DNA of 64,000 nt from Pelagibius sp048268885 (GCA_048268885.1 JBLWUP010000012.1:71019-135018), one strand, 5' to 3'. Shown: positions 25,005-33,782, counted from the stretch's first letter. The notes: a model not told the origin generated them from the letters alone. Translations and numbers: made by a program.

Positions 25005-26417
25005 CTAGATCGTCACCAGGCCGGCGGCATGAAGCGCCAAGCCGGCCAGCGCGGCGGTCGCCAGCAGGGTTCCCGTGCCGAGCTTGAAGCGGAACACCGC
25101 GAGCAGCGCCGCCGCGGCCAGGGCCGCCGCCGCCCAATCGATGGAGGTAAGCTCGGGCAAAGCAAGAGCCAGACCGAAGCCTTCGAAGGTGCCGACCTCG
25201 CGGAACACCACGTGCAGGGCAAACCAGATGGCGAGGTTCAGAATGACGCCGACCACCGCCGCGGTGATCGCGGTCAGCGCCGCCGACAGCGCCCGGTTGC
25301 CGCGCAGCCGCTCGATATGCGGCGCACCGAGGAAGATCCACAGGAAGCAAGGCGCGAAGGTGACCCAGGTGGTCAGCAGCCCACCGAGGATGCCGGCGGC
25401 GAGCGGCGTCAGGCCGCCGGGGTCGCGGAAGGCGCCCATGAAGCCGACGAATTGGGTGACCATGATGAGCGGCCCCGGCGTGGTCTCGGCCAGGCCGAGG
25501 CCGTCGAGCATCTCCCCGGGGGCGAGCCAGCCGTAGGTACCGACCGCCGCCTGGGCGACGTAGGCCAGCACGGCGTAGGCGCCGCCGAAGGTGACGACCG
25601 CCATCTTGCTGAAGAAGAGGGCGATGTCGCTGAACACGTTGCCGGGGCCGAGCAGGCCGAGCAGCGCCGCGATCGGGCCGAGCCAGAGCGCCAGCAGCAG
25701 GATGGAAAGGCGCAGGGAGTGCATTCGGTCCGGCCGGGCATGTCGGGGAACGTCCAGGCCGAGGATGGTGTCGGCGTCGTCGACGTGGCTCGCGCCCAGC
25801 GCGCCGTGGCCGCCGCCGGCGGCGAAAGCCTTGAAGCCGGTCAGCCCGCCCAGAGTGCCGATCACGCCGGCAGCCAGGATGATCGCCGGAAAGGGCGCGG
25901 CGAAGACGAAGATGGCGATGAAGGAGGTCGCGGCCAGCGCCACCATCGCCGGGTTCTTCAGGGCGCGCCTGCCGATGCGGACCACCGCCTGCAGCACGAT
26001 GGCCAGCACCGCCGCCTTCAGGCCGAAGAACAGCGCGGCGACGAAACCGACTTCACCGTAAAGCGCGTAGACGATGCTGAGCCCCATGATAGCGACCACG
26101 CCCGGCAGCACGAACAGCAGGCCGGCGAGAAAGCCGCCGGCCGTGCGGTGCAGCAGCCAGCCGACGTAGACGGCCAGCTGCTGGGCCTCCGGCCCCGGCA
26201 GCAGCATGCAGAAATTCAGCGCGTGGAGGAAACGCGCTTCGCCGAGCCAGCGCTTCTCCTCAACCAGGATGCGGTGCATCACCGCGATCTGACCCGCCGG
26301 GCCGCCGAAGCTGAGCAGCGCGATGCGCGCCCAGACCGCGATCGCTTCCGCAAAGCTCGGCCAGGGGCGGCCGTCGGCGCCGGGCGCGGAAATGGCTTTG
26401 GCGGCGACGTCAGACAT
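25005..26417 (-). CDS. chrA: Chromate efflux transporter ChrA (two-domain)
   Basis: A 470-aa CHR-superfamily permease with two homologous halves. The first half (about 22-205) has SFGGPAGQIAVMH and LLPGPEAQQLAVYVGW. The second (about 235-465) has TFGGAYAVLAYV and TTPGPLIMVTQFVGF. About ten to twelve helices are visible. It exports chromate across the inner membrane using the proton gradient, as shown for Pseudomonas and Cupriavidus ChrA. The start overlaps the end of the rhodanese-ChrB gene by 8 nt, so the two are translationally linked. Confidence 0.95.
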   Translation of the reverse strand: MSDVAAKAISAPGADGRPWPSFAEAIAVWARIALLSFGGPAGQIAVMHRILVEEKRWLGEARFLHALNFCMLLPGPEAQQLAVYVGWLLHRTAGGFLAGLLFVLPGVVAIMGLSIVYALYGEVGFVAALFFGLKAAVLAIVLQAVVRIGRRALKNPAMVALAATSFIAIFVFAAPFPAIILAAGVIGTLGGLTGFKAFAAGGGHGALGASHVDDADTILGLDVPRHARPDRMHSLRLSILLLALWLGPIAALLGLLGPGNVFSDIALFFSKMAVVTFGGAYAVLAYVAQAAVGTYGWLAPGEMLDGLGLAETTPGPLIMVTQFVGFMGAFRDPGGLTPLAAGILGGLLTTWVTFAPCFLWIFLGAPHIERLRGNRALSAALTAITAAVVGVILNLAIWFALHVVFREVGTFEGFGLALALPELTSIDWAAAALAAAALLAVFRFKLGTGTLLATAALAGLALHAAGLVTI

Positions 26418-27246
26418 GGGCGGACTCCTTTGCGCCCTGCGGGACGGGGGACCAGTTGTGGGTTTCCGCCGCCGCGTCGCGCGCCCAGCGGTAGAAGGCG
26501 TCGTAAACGGCCATGGCGGTGTCGAGCTGCGCCAGGTCGTCGCCGAAAGCGCAGGACAGACCCAGCGAGACGGCGAGCAGCCCCGCCGATTCCGGTGCCA
26601 GTTCCAGCTGCGCCGTATCGGCGCCGCGCACGATGGTGGCGAGCCGCAGCAGCGCCGGGGTCTCCAGGCAGAAGTCCTCGACCATGGCGTCGAAGCTGCA
26701 GCGCGCGCCCCGGTGGCTCCAGGTGACGCCCTCGACGTCGAAGGGAGTCGCGCCGAACCGTTCGGCCACGGCGCCGACCTGGGAGGCCTCGACGAAAAGG
26801 AAGACGGCGCCGGGGTCGACGAAGCGGCGGATCAGCCAGGGGCAGGCGATGCGGTCGATCTTGGGCCGACTGCGGGTGACCCAGAGCGTGCGGCCCTGGG
26901 CATCGCGCGGCGGCAGCCTGTCCTGCGGCACCAGCGGCAGACCGGCCGCGCGCCAGGCCTGGAAGCCGCCCTCCAGGATGGCCGCCCCGGCCCCGGCCTG
27001 ACGCAGCCAGGCGGCGGCGCCCTGGCTGATTTTCAGGCCGCGCTCGCAGGAAACGGCGACGGGGCGGCCTCGATACTCGTCCGCCCATTCTCCCGCCCGC
27101 AGGCCGAGCCGCCGGATTGACGTTGGAATCAGGCGCGGGTCGGTGGCGAAGTCGTCGTCGGTGCGCGTGTCGACGATGGCCGGAGAGTCCGGCGTGCCGA
27201 TCAGCGCAAAGAGGTCATGAGGTGATAGAAGGGTTCGGTCAGCCAT
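26410..27246 (-). CDS. Rhodanese domain fused to ChrB-type chromate resistance domain
   Basis: A 278-aa two-domain protein. Residues about 10-105 form a rhodanese domain with active-site Cys67 in VAVSCERGLKIS. Residues about 120-265 match the C-terminal ChrB domain (LWVTRSRPKIDRIACPWLIRRFVDPGAVFLFVEASQV, FDVEGVTWSHRGARCSFDAMVE). ChrB is a chromate-sensing or accessory protein for ChrA. Here the usual N-terminal ChrB half is replaced by a sulfur-transferase-like domain, which may sense or reduce the oxyanion (inference). GGGAGGAA precedes the ATG. It is the first gene of the chrB-chrA pair. Confidence 0.9.
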   Translation of the reverse strand: MADRTLLSPHDLFALIGTPDSPAIVDTRTDDDFATDPRLIPTSIRRLGLRAGEWADEYRGRPVAVSCERGLKISQGAAAWLRQAGAGAAILEGGFQAWRAAGLPLVPQDRLPPRDAQGRTLWVTRSRPKIDRIACPWLIRRFVDPGAVFLFVEASQVGAVAERFGATPFDVEGVTWSHRGARCSFDAMVEDFCLETPALLRLATIVRGADTAQLELAPESAGLLAVSLGLSCAFGDDLAQLDTAMAVYDAFYRWARDAAAETHNWSPVPQGAKESAHV

Positions 27247-27359
27247 GGGTGCGTTCCTCCCGATGCAGGAGCTGAACGCGATGCTTGGGCTGCTGCCTGA
27301 CGGGGAGATCGCCTAGTCCCCGCACAAGCACGGATAGGACGCCCGAGCGGGCGGTTCTG

Positions 27360-27752
27360 TCAAGGGGGAACCGCAGCGCTCCAGTACGCCAGCGCCGCCT
27401 TCAGTTCGGCGACATGGCAGGCGGCGGCCTCGGGGCCCTGGTCTGGGCCTTCGTAGCGGCCCAGTTCGGCCAGCAGCTGGAAGAAGCCGCGCCCCGGTAT
27501 GCCATTTTGCGCTCTGCTGACCGCCAGGGCGCCCAGCAGCGGGCGCCCGGCGGCGTGGTCTTCGCGGATCAGGACTTCCAGCATCTCGGTCAGGCGGTGG
27601 ATGGTGTGCGGCCCGGGAAAGGCGACGCGCCGGGCCAGGTCCTGATAGGTGACGGTCTCGCCCGTCTCGGCGCAGGCGGTCAGCGCGCGGCGCAAGGCGG
27701 CCATCACCCTCCGGTCCTCCGGGATCTGGTTCTCGGGGCTCACTTCGGTCAT
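27360..27752 (-). CDS. Hypothetical protein, 130 aa
   Basis: A 130-aa soluble protein starting MTEVSPENQIPEDRRVM. It has an N-terminal helix-turn-helix-like stretch (ALRRALTACAETGETVTYQDLARRVAFPGPHTIHRLTEMLEVLI) and a C-terminal phrase GRPLLGALAVSRAQNGIPGRGFFQLLAELGRY. The second half recalls a small family of uncharacterised alphaproteobacterial proteins, but I cannot name it. The wHTH-like part suggests possible DNA binding, which is inference. It is divergent from the epimerase gene with 36 nt between start codons, so the two share a very short promoter region. Confidence 0.7.
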   Translation of the reverse strand: MTEVSPENQIPEDRRVMAALRRALTACAETGETVTYQDLARRVAFPGPHTIHRLTEMLEVLIREDHAAGRPLLGALAVSRAQNGIPGRGFFQLLAELGRYEGPDQGPEAAACHVAELKAALAYWSAAVPP

Positions 27753-27788
27753 GGTGTGCGTCGCGATTCGCTGGGATTGAGATTCGTC

Positions 27789-28772
27789 ATGGCAACTCTG
27801 GTTACGGGCAGCGCCGGGCATCTGGGGGAGGCGCTGGTCCGCAGGCTCCGGGCCCGCGGCGAGACGGTTGGCGGCCTCGACATTCTGACCTCGGCCTCCA
27901 CCGACCATGTCGGCTCGCTGACCGAACGTCCCTTCGTGCGTGACTGCCTGAAGGGCGTGACCACCGTCTATCACGCCGCCACTCTGCACAAGCCCCACGT
28001 GGCGACCCACAGCCGCCAGGACTTCGTCGACACCAACATCACCGGGACCCTGAACCTCCTGGAGGAGGCGGTGGCCCAGGGTGTCGAACGCGTTGTCTTC
28101 ACCAGCACGACCAGTGTCTTCGGCGACGCCCTGGTGCCGCCCCCGGGCGAGCCGGCGGCCTGGATCACCGAGGACGTGGTCCCGGTTCCCAAGAACATCT
28201 ACGGCGTGACCAAGGCCGCGGCCGAGGATCTCTGCCAACTGTTCCGCCGCCGTTTCGGCCTGCCGGTCGTCGTGCTGCGCACCGCGCGCTTCTTTCCCGA
28301 GCCGGACGACAGTCAGGCGATGCGGGACAGCTACGCCGATGCCAACGTGAAGGCCAACGAGTACCTGTTCCGGCGCGTCGATATCGATGACGCCGTGTCG
28401 GCTCATCTGCTGGCCGCCGAGCGCGCCGAGGCCATCGGCTTCGGGTGCTACGTCATCAGCGCGACCACGCCGTTCCGACCGGCAGACCTGCCGAAGCTGC
28501 GCTGCGACGCGCCGGCCGTGGTCCGGCGCCGTGTGCCGGACTACGAGGCGCTCTATGCCGCGCGGGGCTGGCGGATGTTCCCGGCTCTCGACCGGGTCTA
28601 TGTGAACACCAGGGCCAGGGACGACCTGGGCTGGCGTCCGGTCTACGACTTCGCCCGTGTCGTGGCCGATCTCGCGGCGGGACGCGCCCTGGGCAGCCGT
28701 CTCGCGCAGGAGGTCGGCATCAAGGGCTATCACGCGGAAGCCTTCGCCGAGGGCCCCTATCCGGTGGAGTAA
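27789..28772 (+). CDS. NAD-dependent epimerase/dehydratase (extended SDR)
   Basis: A 327-aa extended short-chain dehydrogenase. The nucleotide loop GSAGHLG is at residues 6-12. The catalytic Tyr-x3-Lys is YGVTK (NIYGVTKAAAEDLCQ), and the serine region is VFTSTTSVFGD. It probably acts on a nucleotide sugar or similar NAD(P)-dependent substrate in the cytoplasm, and the substrate is unknown. The stop is 5 nt before the GTG of the BaiN-like flavoprotein, so they form an operon. The C-terminal half with GWRPVYDFARVV is typical of GalE/UDP-sugar epimerase relatives. Confidence 0.9.
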   Translation: MATLVTGSAGHLGEALVRRLRARGETVGGLDILTSASTDHVGSLTERPFVRDCLKGVTTVYHAATLHKPHVATHSRQDFVDTNITGTLNLLEEAVAQGVERVVFTSTTSVFGDALVPPPGEPAAWITEDVVPVPKNIYGVTKAAAEDLCQLFRRRFGLPVVVLRTARFFPEPDDSQAMRDSYADANVKANEYLFRRVDIDDAVSAHLLAAERAEAIGFGCYVISATTPFRPADLPKLRCDAPAVVRRRVPDYEALYAARGWRMFPALDRVYVNTRARDDLGWRPVYDFARVVADLAAGRALGSRLAQEVGIKGYHAEAFAEGPYPVE

Positions 28773-28777
28773 AGGGG

Positions 28778-29956
28778 GTGCACAGCTTCGATGTCATCGT
28801 TCTCGGCGCCGGGGCCGCCGGTCTCATGGCGGCCATCGAGGCCGGCAAGCGCGGCCGCGCGGTGCTGGTGATCGAGAAGGCGAAGAAGCCGGCGGAGAAG
28901 ATCCGCATCTCCGGCGGCGGGCGCTGCAACTTCACCAACCTGCATTGTTCCCCGGCCAATTACCTCTCCAACAATCCGCGCTTTTGCGTTTCCGCCTTGA
29001 AGCGCTACACGCAGCAGGACTTCATCGCCCGGGTCGAGGCCGCCGGCATCGCCTGGCACGAGAAGACTTTGGGACAGCTGTTCTGCGACGGCTCGGCGCA
29101 GCAGATCATCGACCTGCTGCTTGGTGATTGCGCGGCGGCGGGCGTCGAGTTGCGCACCGAAACCACGGTGACGCGGGTCGAGAAGCAGGGCGACCGCTTT
29201 CACGTCGCAACGGACAAGGGCGATGTCGACTGCGCTTCTCTGGTCGTCGCCACCGGCGGCCCGTCGATCCCCAAGATGGGCGCGACCGGCTTCGCCTACG
29301 ACCTGGCGCAACAGTTCGGCCTGAAGGTGGTGCCGCCCCGCCCCGCCCTGGTGCCTTTCACCTTCGATCCGGCGGTACTGGAGAAACTGAAGCCCTTGAG
29401 CGGCGTCTCCACCGAGGCGGTGGTGACCTGCGGCAAGGTCTCCTTCCGCGAGGCGCTGCTCTTCACCCACCGGGGCCTCAGCGGTCCGGCGATCCTGCAG
29501 ATCTCCAGCTACTGGCGGCCGGGCGACGAGATATCCCTCGACCTGCTTCCGGGCCGCGACGCCTTCGAAGAGCTGCGTCGGGCGCGCTCGGAGAAGCCGA
29601 AGCAGGAGCTGCACACATTTCTTTCGGAGCTTCTGCCGAAACGCCTGGCGCAGATGTTGTGCGAAGAAAGCGGCCTCGACGGCCGCCTCGCCGACCTCTC
29701 CGATAAGAAACTGCGCCAGATCGCCGAGCTGCTGAACCGCTGGCGCCTGAAGCCCGGCGGCACCGAAGGCTACCGCACCGCCGAGGTGACGGCTGGGGGC
29801 GTCGACACCGGCGAGATCTCGTCGAAGACCTTCGAGGCCAAGCAGGTGCCCGGCCTCTACTTCATCGGCGAGTGCCTGGACGTCACCGGCTGGCTCGGCG
29901 GCTACAATTTCCAGTGGGCTTGGTCCTCCGGCCACGCGGCGGGGCAGGTCATCTAG
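28778..29956 (+). CDS. BaiN/HI0933 family FAD-dependent oxidoreductase
   Basis: A 392-aa flavoprotein. The dinucleotide loop VIVLGAGAAGLMAAIEA is at about 6-22, and KIRISGGGRCNFTN with GWLGGYNFQWAWSSGH are hallmarks of the HI0933/BaiN family. FAD is the cofactor. Substrates for most members are unknown, and gut BaiN reduces bile-acid intermediates. It begins at GTG with GGAG 8 nt upstream, inside the end of the epimerase gene. A short hairpin with four T residues at about 29993-30017 may end this transcript before pgk. Confidence 0.93.
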   Translation: MHSFDVIVLGAGAAGLMAAIEAGKRGRAVLVIEKAKKPAEKIRISGGGRCNFTNLHCSPANYLSNNPRFCVSALKRYTQQDFIARVEAAGIAWHEKTLGQLFCDGSAQQIIDLLLGDCAAAGVELRTETTVTRVEKQGDRFHVATDKGDVDCASLVVATGGPSIPKMGATGFAYDLAQQFGLKVVPPRPALVPFTFDPAVLEKLKPLSGVSTEAVVTCGKVSFREALLFTHRGLSGPAILQISSYWRPGDEISLDLLPGRDAFEELRRARSEKPKQELHTFLSELLPKRLAQMLCEESGLDGRLADLSDKKLRQIAELLNRWRLKPGGTEGYRTAEVTAGGVDTGEISSKTFEAKQVPGLYFIGECLDVTGWLGGYNFQWAWSSGHAAGQVI

Positions 29957-29992
29957 GGACGCGACGGTCAGCCGCAGGCAAAACACAGCCTT

Positions 29993-30017
29993 GCCGCTTG
30001 CCGCAGCAGCGGCTTTT
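29993..30017 (+). terminator. Weak candidate terminator before pgk
   Basis: A 6-bp stem (GCCGCT, 9-nt loop, AGCGGC) is followed by TTTT. It lies 37 nt after the flavoprotein stop and about 80 nt before the pgk ATG. The short stem and short T-run make it a modest candidate. Confidence 0.4.
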
Positions 30018-30094
30018 GGCGAAACTCCGGCCTCCTAAAAAGACCAAGAAACGCCTGAAGGCGCCGCCCCCGTCAATTTCAGCGAGGCCTCCCT

Positions 30095-31294
30095 ATGCCG
30101 ACCTTCAAGACCCTCGACGACCTGGATGTCGCCGGCAAGACCGTGCTGCTGCGCGTCGACTTCAACGTGCCGATGTCCGACGGCAAGGTGAGCGACGCGA
30201 CCCGCATAGAGCGTGCGGCGCCGACCATCAAGGATCTCACGGCCAAGGGCGCCAAGGTTCTGCTGCTGTCCCACTTCGGCCGGCCCAAGGGCAAGCCGAA
30301 CCCGGAGATGTCGCTGAAGCCGCTGGTTCCGGCGGTGTCGAAAGTGCTGGGCCAGGAGGTCGCCTTCGCCGAGGACTGCATCGGCGCGCCGGCCGAGACC
30401 GTGGCCAAGGGCTTGGCCGAGGGCGGCGTCGCCCTGCTGGAGAACCTGCGCTTCCATGCGGGCGAAGAGGCCAACGATCCGGAATTCGCGAAGGCGCTGG
30501 CGGCGCTGGGCGATGCCTACGTCAGCGACGCCTTCTCGGCGGCGCACCGGGCGCACGCCTCCACAGAGGGCGTGGCGCGTCTGCTGCCGGCAGCGGCGGG
30601 CCGTCTCATGCAGACGGAGCTGGAGCATCTGGCGGCGGCGCTGGAAAAGCCGAAACGTCCGGTCGCGGCCATCGTCGGTGGCGCCAAGATCTCGACCAAG
30701 CTCGACCTGCTGGGCAACCTGGTGGCCAAGGTCGACATGCTGGTGATCGGCGGCGGCATGGCCAACACCTTCCTGAACGCCCTCGGCGTGGACGTCGGCA
30801 AGTCGCTCTGTGAGCACGACCTGGCCGACACGGCGAAGGAGATCCTCGGCAAGGCCAAGGCCGCCGGCTGCGACGTGGTGCTGCCGACCGACGCGGTGGT
30901 GGCCGGCGAGTTCAAGGCCGGCGCGGCCAACGAGACCGTCTCGGTGAAGGCGGTGCCGAGCGACAAGATGATCCTCGACTGCGGCCCGGCGACGGCCGAG
31001 CACCTGGCCAAGCGCCTCACCGACTGCGCGACCCTGGTGTGGAACGGCCCGCTCGGCGCCTTCGAGATCCCGCCCTTCGATGCCGCGACCAACGCCGTGG
31101 CCCAGGCGGCGGCGAAGCTCACGAAAGACGGCAAGCTGCTGACCGTGGCTGGCGGCGGTGACACCGTCGCGGCGCTGGCCCATGCCGGGGTGATCGATGA
31201 TTTCTCCTATGTCTCGACCGCCGGCGGTGCCTTCCTGGAATGGCTGGAAGGCAAGACCCTGCCCGGCGTGAAGGCGCTGGAAGACGCGGCCTAG
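30095..31294 (+). CDS. pgk: Phosphoglycerate kinase
   Basis: A 399-aa glycolytic enzyme that transfers phosphate from 1,3-bisphosphoglycerate to ADP. The N-terminal motif VLLRVDFNVPMSDGKV holds the substrate site, FGRPKG and ENLRFHAGEE follow, and the hinge/C-domain carries GGAKISTKLDLL, MILDCGP and the nucleotide loop GGGDTVAAL. Length and motif order are normal. It stands alone here (no gap or tpi gene adjacent). GAGG precedes the ATG. A palindromic repeat begins 7 nt after its stop. Confidence 0.98.
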   Translation: MPTFKTLDDLDVAGKTVLLRVDFNVPMSDGKVSDATRIERAAPTIKDLTAKGAKVLLLSHFGRPKGKPNPEMSLKPLVPAVSKVLGQEVAFAEDCIGAPAETVAKGLAEGGVALLENLRFHAGEEANDPEFAKALAALGDAYVSDAFSAAHRAHASTEGVARLLPAAAGRLMQTELEHLAAALEKPKRPVAAIVGGAKISTKLDLLGNLVAKVDMLVIGGGMANTFLNALGVDVGKSLCEHDLADTAKEILGKAKAAGCDVVLPTDAVVAGEFKAGAANETVSVKAVPSDKMILDCGPATAEHLAKRLTDCATLVWNGPLGAFEIPPFDAATNAVAQAAAKLTKDGKLLTVAGGGDTVAALAHAGVIDDFSYVSTAGGAFLEWLEGKTLPGVKALEDAA

Positions 31295-31300
31295 TCGTTT

Positions 31301-31469
31301 CATCCCTCTCCCCAGCGTGGGAGAGGGAGGGGCCCGCGTAGCGGGAGGGTGAGGGGGCTTTGTTTCTTCAGCAAGGCGCGAGCTCTCCCCCTCACCCAGC
31401 TTCGCCTAAGCTCGTTCTTCGAACTCGCAAAGGCTACGCAACCTTCTCCCGCAAAGGGGAGAGGGATTA
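31301..31469. repeat. Nested inverted-repeat element, family B
   Basis: The outer arms ATCCCTCTCCCC (31302-31313) and GGGGAGAGGGAT (31457-31468) are perfect inverted copies. Inner segments GGTGAGGGGG (about 31348-31357) and CCCCCTCACCC (about 31388-31398) also pair. The element fills the gap between the convergent pgk and LysE genes. Its ctctccc/ggggagag core recurs as a small hairpin at 32111-32132. Such elements are typical of dispersed REP-like repeats in alphaproteobacteria and may also end both transcripts. Confidence 0.75.
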
Positions 31470-31470
31470 G

Positions 31471-32097
31471 TCAGTCCAGCCGCGCGGTGAGGATCTTGAA
31501 GCCGGCGGCGCCGAAGGCGAGGGCGAAGACCGCCTCGAACCAGCGGCGCAGCTTCGCGTAGCCGGCGGTCAGCGGGGGGCTGGAGAACAGCAGCGCGTAG
31601 CCGTGGAAGACGATGACGCTCTGCAGGCCGATGGCGGCGATGATCGTCGCGAGGGTCGCGGGCGAGCTTCCCGCCGGCACGCCGACCGAATAGAGCGCGC
31701 CGAAGAACAGGATCGCCTTGGGATTGGTCAGGTGCAGCAGCAGGCCGCGCCGGTAGGCGGCGCGCAGCGATGGCACCGCGACCTTTGCGGCGACGGGCGT
31801 CTCGCGCCGCAGCGCCGAGCGCGCCGACTTCACCGCCAGGAAGATCAGGTAGGCGGCGCCGATATAGCGCATCACCTCGAAGGCCCAGGCATTGGCCAGC
31901 ATGACGACACTGAGGCCCGCCGCCGCGGCGATCGACCAGGTGAGCGAGCCGGTGGTGACGCCGGCGGCCAGGGCCAGGCCGTAGGGCCGGCCTGAAGCCA
32001 TGGAGGTGCCGGCGATGGCCAGCGTCGCGGGGCCGGGGCTGCCCGTCGCGATGAGGGCGGCCAGCAGGATAAGCGGCAGGTTCACGTCAGCGATCAT
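31471..32097 (-). CDS. LysE family amino-acid exporter
   Basis: A 208-aa inner-membrane protein with about six hydrophobic helices. The LysE/RhtB opening is LLAALIATGSPGPATLAIAGTSMASGRPYGLALAAGVTTG, whose PGPxxL phrase is the family signature, and LHLTNPKAILFF is the second conserved loop. It should export an amino acid or related metabolite, and the substrate is not predictable. The start at MIADVNLP has a strong GGAAGGAAAG ribosome site. Family B repeats flank it on both sides. Confidence 0.92.
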   Translation of the reverse strand: MIADVNLPLILLAALIATGSPGPATLAIAGTSMASGRPYGLALAAGVTTGSLTWSIAAAAGLSVVMLANAWAFEVMRYIGAAYLIFLAVKSARSALRRETPVAAKVAVPSLRAAYRRGLLLHLTNPKAILFFGALYSVGVPAGSSPATLATIIAAIGLQSVIVFHGYALLFSSPPLTAGYAKLRRWFEAVFALAFGAAGFKILTARLD

Positions 32098-32110
32098 CTT
32101 TCCTTCCTTT

Positions 32111-32132
32111 CCTCTCCCACGAAGGGGAGAGG
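32111..32132. repeat. Small family B hairpin
   Basis: An 8-bp stem CCTCTCCC and GGGAGAGG around a 6-nt loop lies between the LysE start and the stop of the cupin gene. The arms share sequence with the outer arms of the element at 31301-31469. With no T-run it is more likely a repeat remnant than a terminator. Confidence 0.55.
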
Positions 32133-32137
32133 TGAAA

Positions 32138-33328
32138 TTACGCAATCGCGCGCATGGCCTTCATGTTCTGGATCAGCTCGGCGACGGCGGCTTCGCTCAT
32201 GTCGGGGAACTGGGTCTTCAAGGTGGCGGCGCTGACGCTGTCGCGGCTCATGATGAAGCGCACCTGCGTGGCGATGTCGCGCGGCACCTCGACGTGCTGC
32301 TTGCCGTCGGTGAGGATCGGCCGGCCGTTCTGCTGCACCATGCGCACCTTCTTGCTGACCTGGTAGCTCTCCTCCGCCGGCGCCGCCGCGCAGGGCGCCG
32401 CGACGCGGCTTTCCAAATCGTAGCTCTTGAACTCGTAAGGCCAGTCCTCGGCCGCCTTGGCGGCGGCCTGCAGCGCGGCCTTCGACGACAGGATGCCGTC
32501 GACCTTCTTGCCCATCTTCTTCAAGAGCTTGCCCAGCGCCGCGCCGTCGGCCTTGTGCGGCAGGTCGGCGCGCAGCTCCGGGTCCTGCACCGCGGCCTCC
32601 CAGATGATGCCCAGCAGGTCCAGCGGCTTGGGCAGGGTGACGCCGAAGGCGATGTGCAGCGCACCGTTTTGCGAGGCCAGCGCGTCATGGTAGAGGCCGC
32701 GCGGAATGTACAGCAGGTCGCCCGGCTGCATGCGGACTTCTTCGGCGACCTTGCCGGCGCGGCGTTCGCGCTCGGCGTCGCCGAACTGGAAGCTCGGATG
32801 GTTGATCGGCGTGTCTTCGCGGTTCTCGTAGATGTTCCAGACCTTTTCGCCGTTGCAGTGCACGGCGAAGACCTCGTGCACGTCGCAGTGCGGGCCGAAG
32901 GCCTGGTGCTGCGACATGGAGAAGTAGAGGTTGGCTTGGCTGCGGCCGCCCGTCGCTTCCTGCAGCTCGTTGGCGAATTGGCGCACGCCGGGGGACAGGG
33001 CGTCGATGTCGTTGAGGATCACCGAAGCGCCCTTGCCGATCCAGTCCTGCACCTTGTCCGGGTCCGGGCGCAGCGCCTCGCCGCCCAGGGCCAGCGCCTT
33101 GGCGCAGTACTCCGGCACCGGCACCGGGTTCCGGTCGACGAAGAGCTTCAGGGTCTGCGGCGACCAGACGGAAGTCATCGACATGAGGGCATTGAGGCCG
33201 CCCAGCGTCATGATCGCCGCCGTGCGCTCCGGCGTGCCCTTCACGTGCAGGTGCTTCTTGCCGAAATAGTCCCGGAAGAAGGTCTCGGCGTCGATCGGGG
33301 CGAGCAGGCTGTCGAGAAGAGAGGGCAT
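32138..33328 (-). CDS. Cupin_4/JmjC-type 2-oxoglutarate oxygenase (RoxA/MINA53-like)
   Basis: A 396-aa protein. The Fe(II) triad is His147 and Asp149 (FGPHCDVHEVF) and His214 (IPRGLYHDAL). The JmjC barrel is framed by NLYFSMSQHQAFGPH and MQPGDLLYIPRGLYH. The C-terminal winged-helix-like part (QVSKKVRMVQQNG..., IATQVRFIMSRDSV) resembles bacterial RoxA and human MINA53/NO66, which hydroxylate ribosomal proteins. The substrate here could be ribosomal or another protein or peptide and is inference. It is cytoplasmic. The spacing to AzlD is 89 nt. Confidence 0.88.
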   Translation of the reverse strand: MPSLLDSLLAPIDAETFFRDYFGKKHLHVKGTPERTAAIMTLGGLNALMSMTSVWSPQTLKLFVDRNPVPVPEYCAKALALGGEALRPDPDKVQDWIGKGASVILNDIDALSPGVRQFANELQEATGGRSQANLYFSMSQHQAFGPHCDVHEVFAVHCNGEKVWNIYENREDTPINHPSFQFGDAERERRAGKVAEEVRMQPGDLLYIPRGLYHDALASQNGALHIAFGVTLPKPLDLLGIIWEAAVQDPELRADLPHKADGAALGKLLKKMGKKVDGILSSKAALQAAAKAAEDWPYEFKSYDLESRVAAPCAAAPAEESYQVSKKVRMVQQNGRPILTDGKQHVEVPRDIATQVRFIMSRDSVSAATLKTQFPDMSEAAVAELIQNMKAMRAIA

Positions 33329-33416
33329 GCGCCTCCGCCATGGGGCTCAAGGGGCCGAAGTGTTCCCTTGGGTATAGGGCGAGAGCCCGGTGCCGCGCAA
33401 GGCCGCGCGGTCGCGG

Positions 33417-33782
33417 CTAAAAGAAGCCGCGGCCCCAGGTCATCAGCACCAGGGCGCCGGCCCCGGCGGCGACGCCCAGGCCGATGTTGCGCCGGGTGAG
33501 GAAGAAAATCGCCAGGGCGATGACCGCCGCGGCGATGCGGTCCGGCGAGGCGGCCTCCGCCAGGGGGCCGTTGGGCAGCAGGATCATGCGGGCGATGAGC
33601 CCGGCCAGCAGGGCATAGGCGACACAGGCCACCCACTCGAAGAGCCGGCTGCCGGCGTCGATGCGCCCGGAGAGCGCGACGCCCAGGGCGCGCCAGAAAT
33701 AGGTCGCCAGGCCGCCGACGATCATCAGTATCAGGGCCCAGAGCGGGGCATCGGTGGCGATCTGCTCAGGCACGGCCGTCAC
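33417..33782 (-). CDS. AzlD domain-containing protein
   Basis: A 121-aa protein with four hydrophobic helices (LILMIVGGLATYFWRALG, ACVAYALLAGLIARMIL and others). AzlD is the small subunit of the AzlCD branched-chain amino-acid exporter. The gene overlaps the end of the AzlC gene. I list the GTG at 33782, but a second in-frame GTG at 33773 has a better spaced GGGGAGG and may be the true start, giving 118 aa. The partner gene directly upstream supports the call. Confidence 0.88.
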   Translation of the reverse strand: MTAVPEQIATDAPLWALILMIVGGLATYFWRALGVALSGRIDAGSRLFEWVACVAYALLAGLIARMILLPNGPLAEAASPDRIAAAVIALAIFFLTRRNIGLGVAAGAGALVLMTWGRGFF

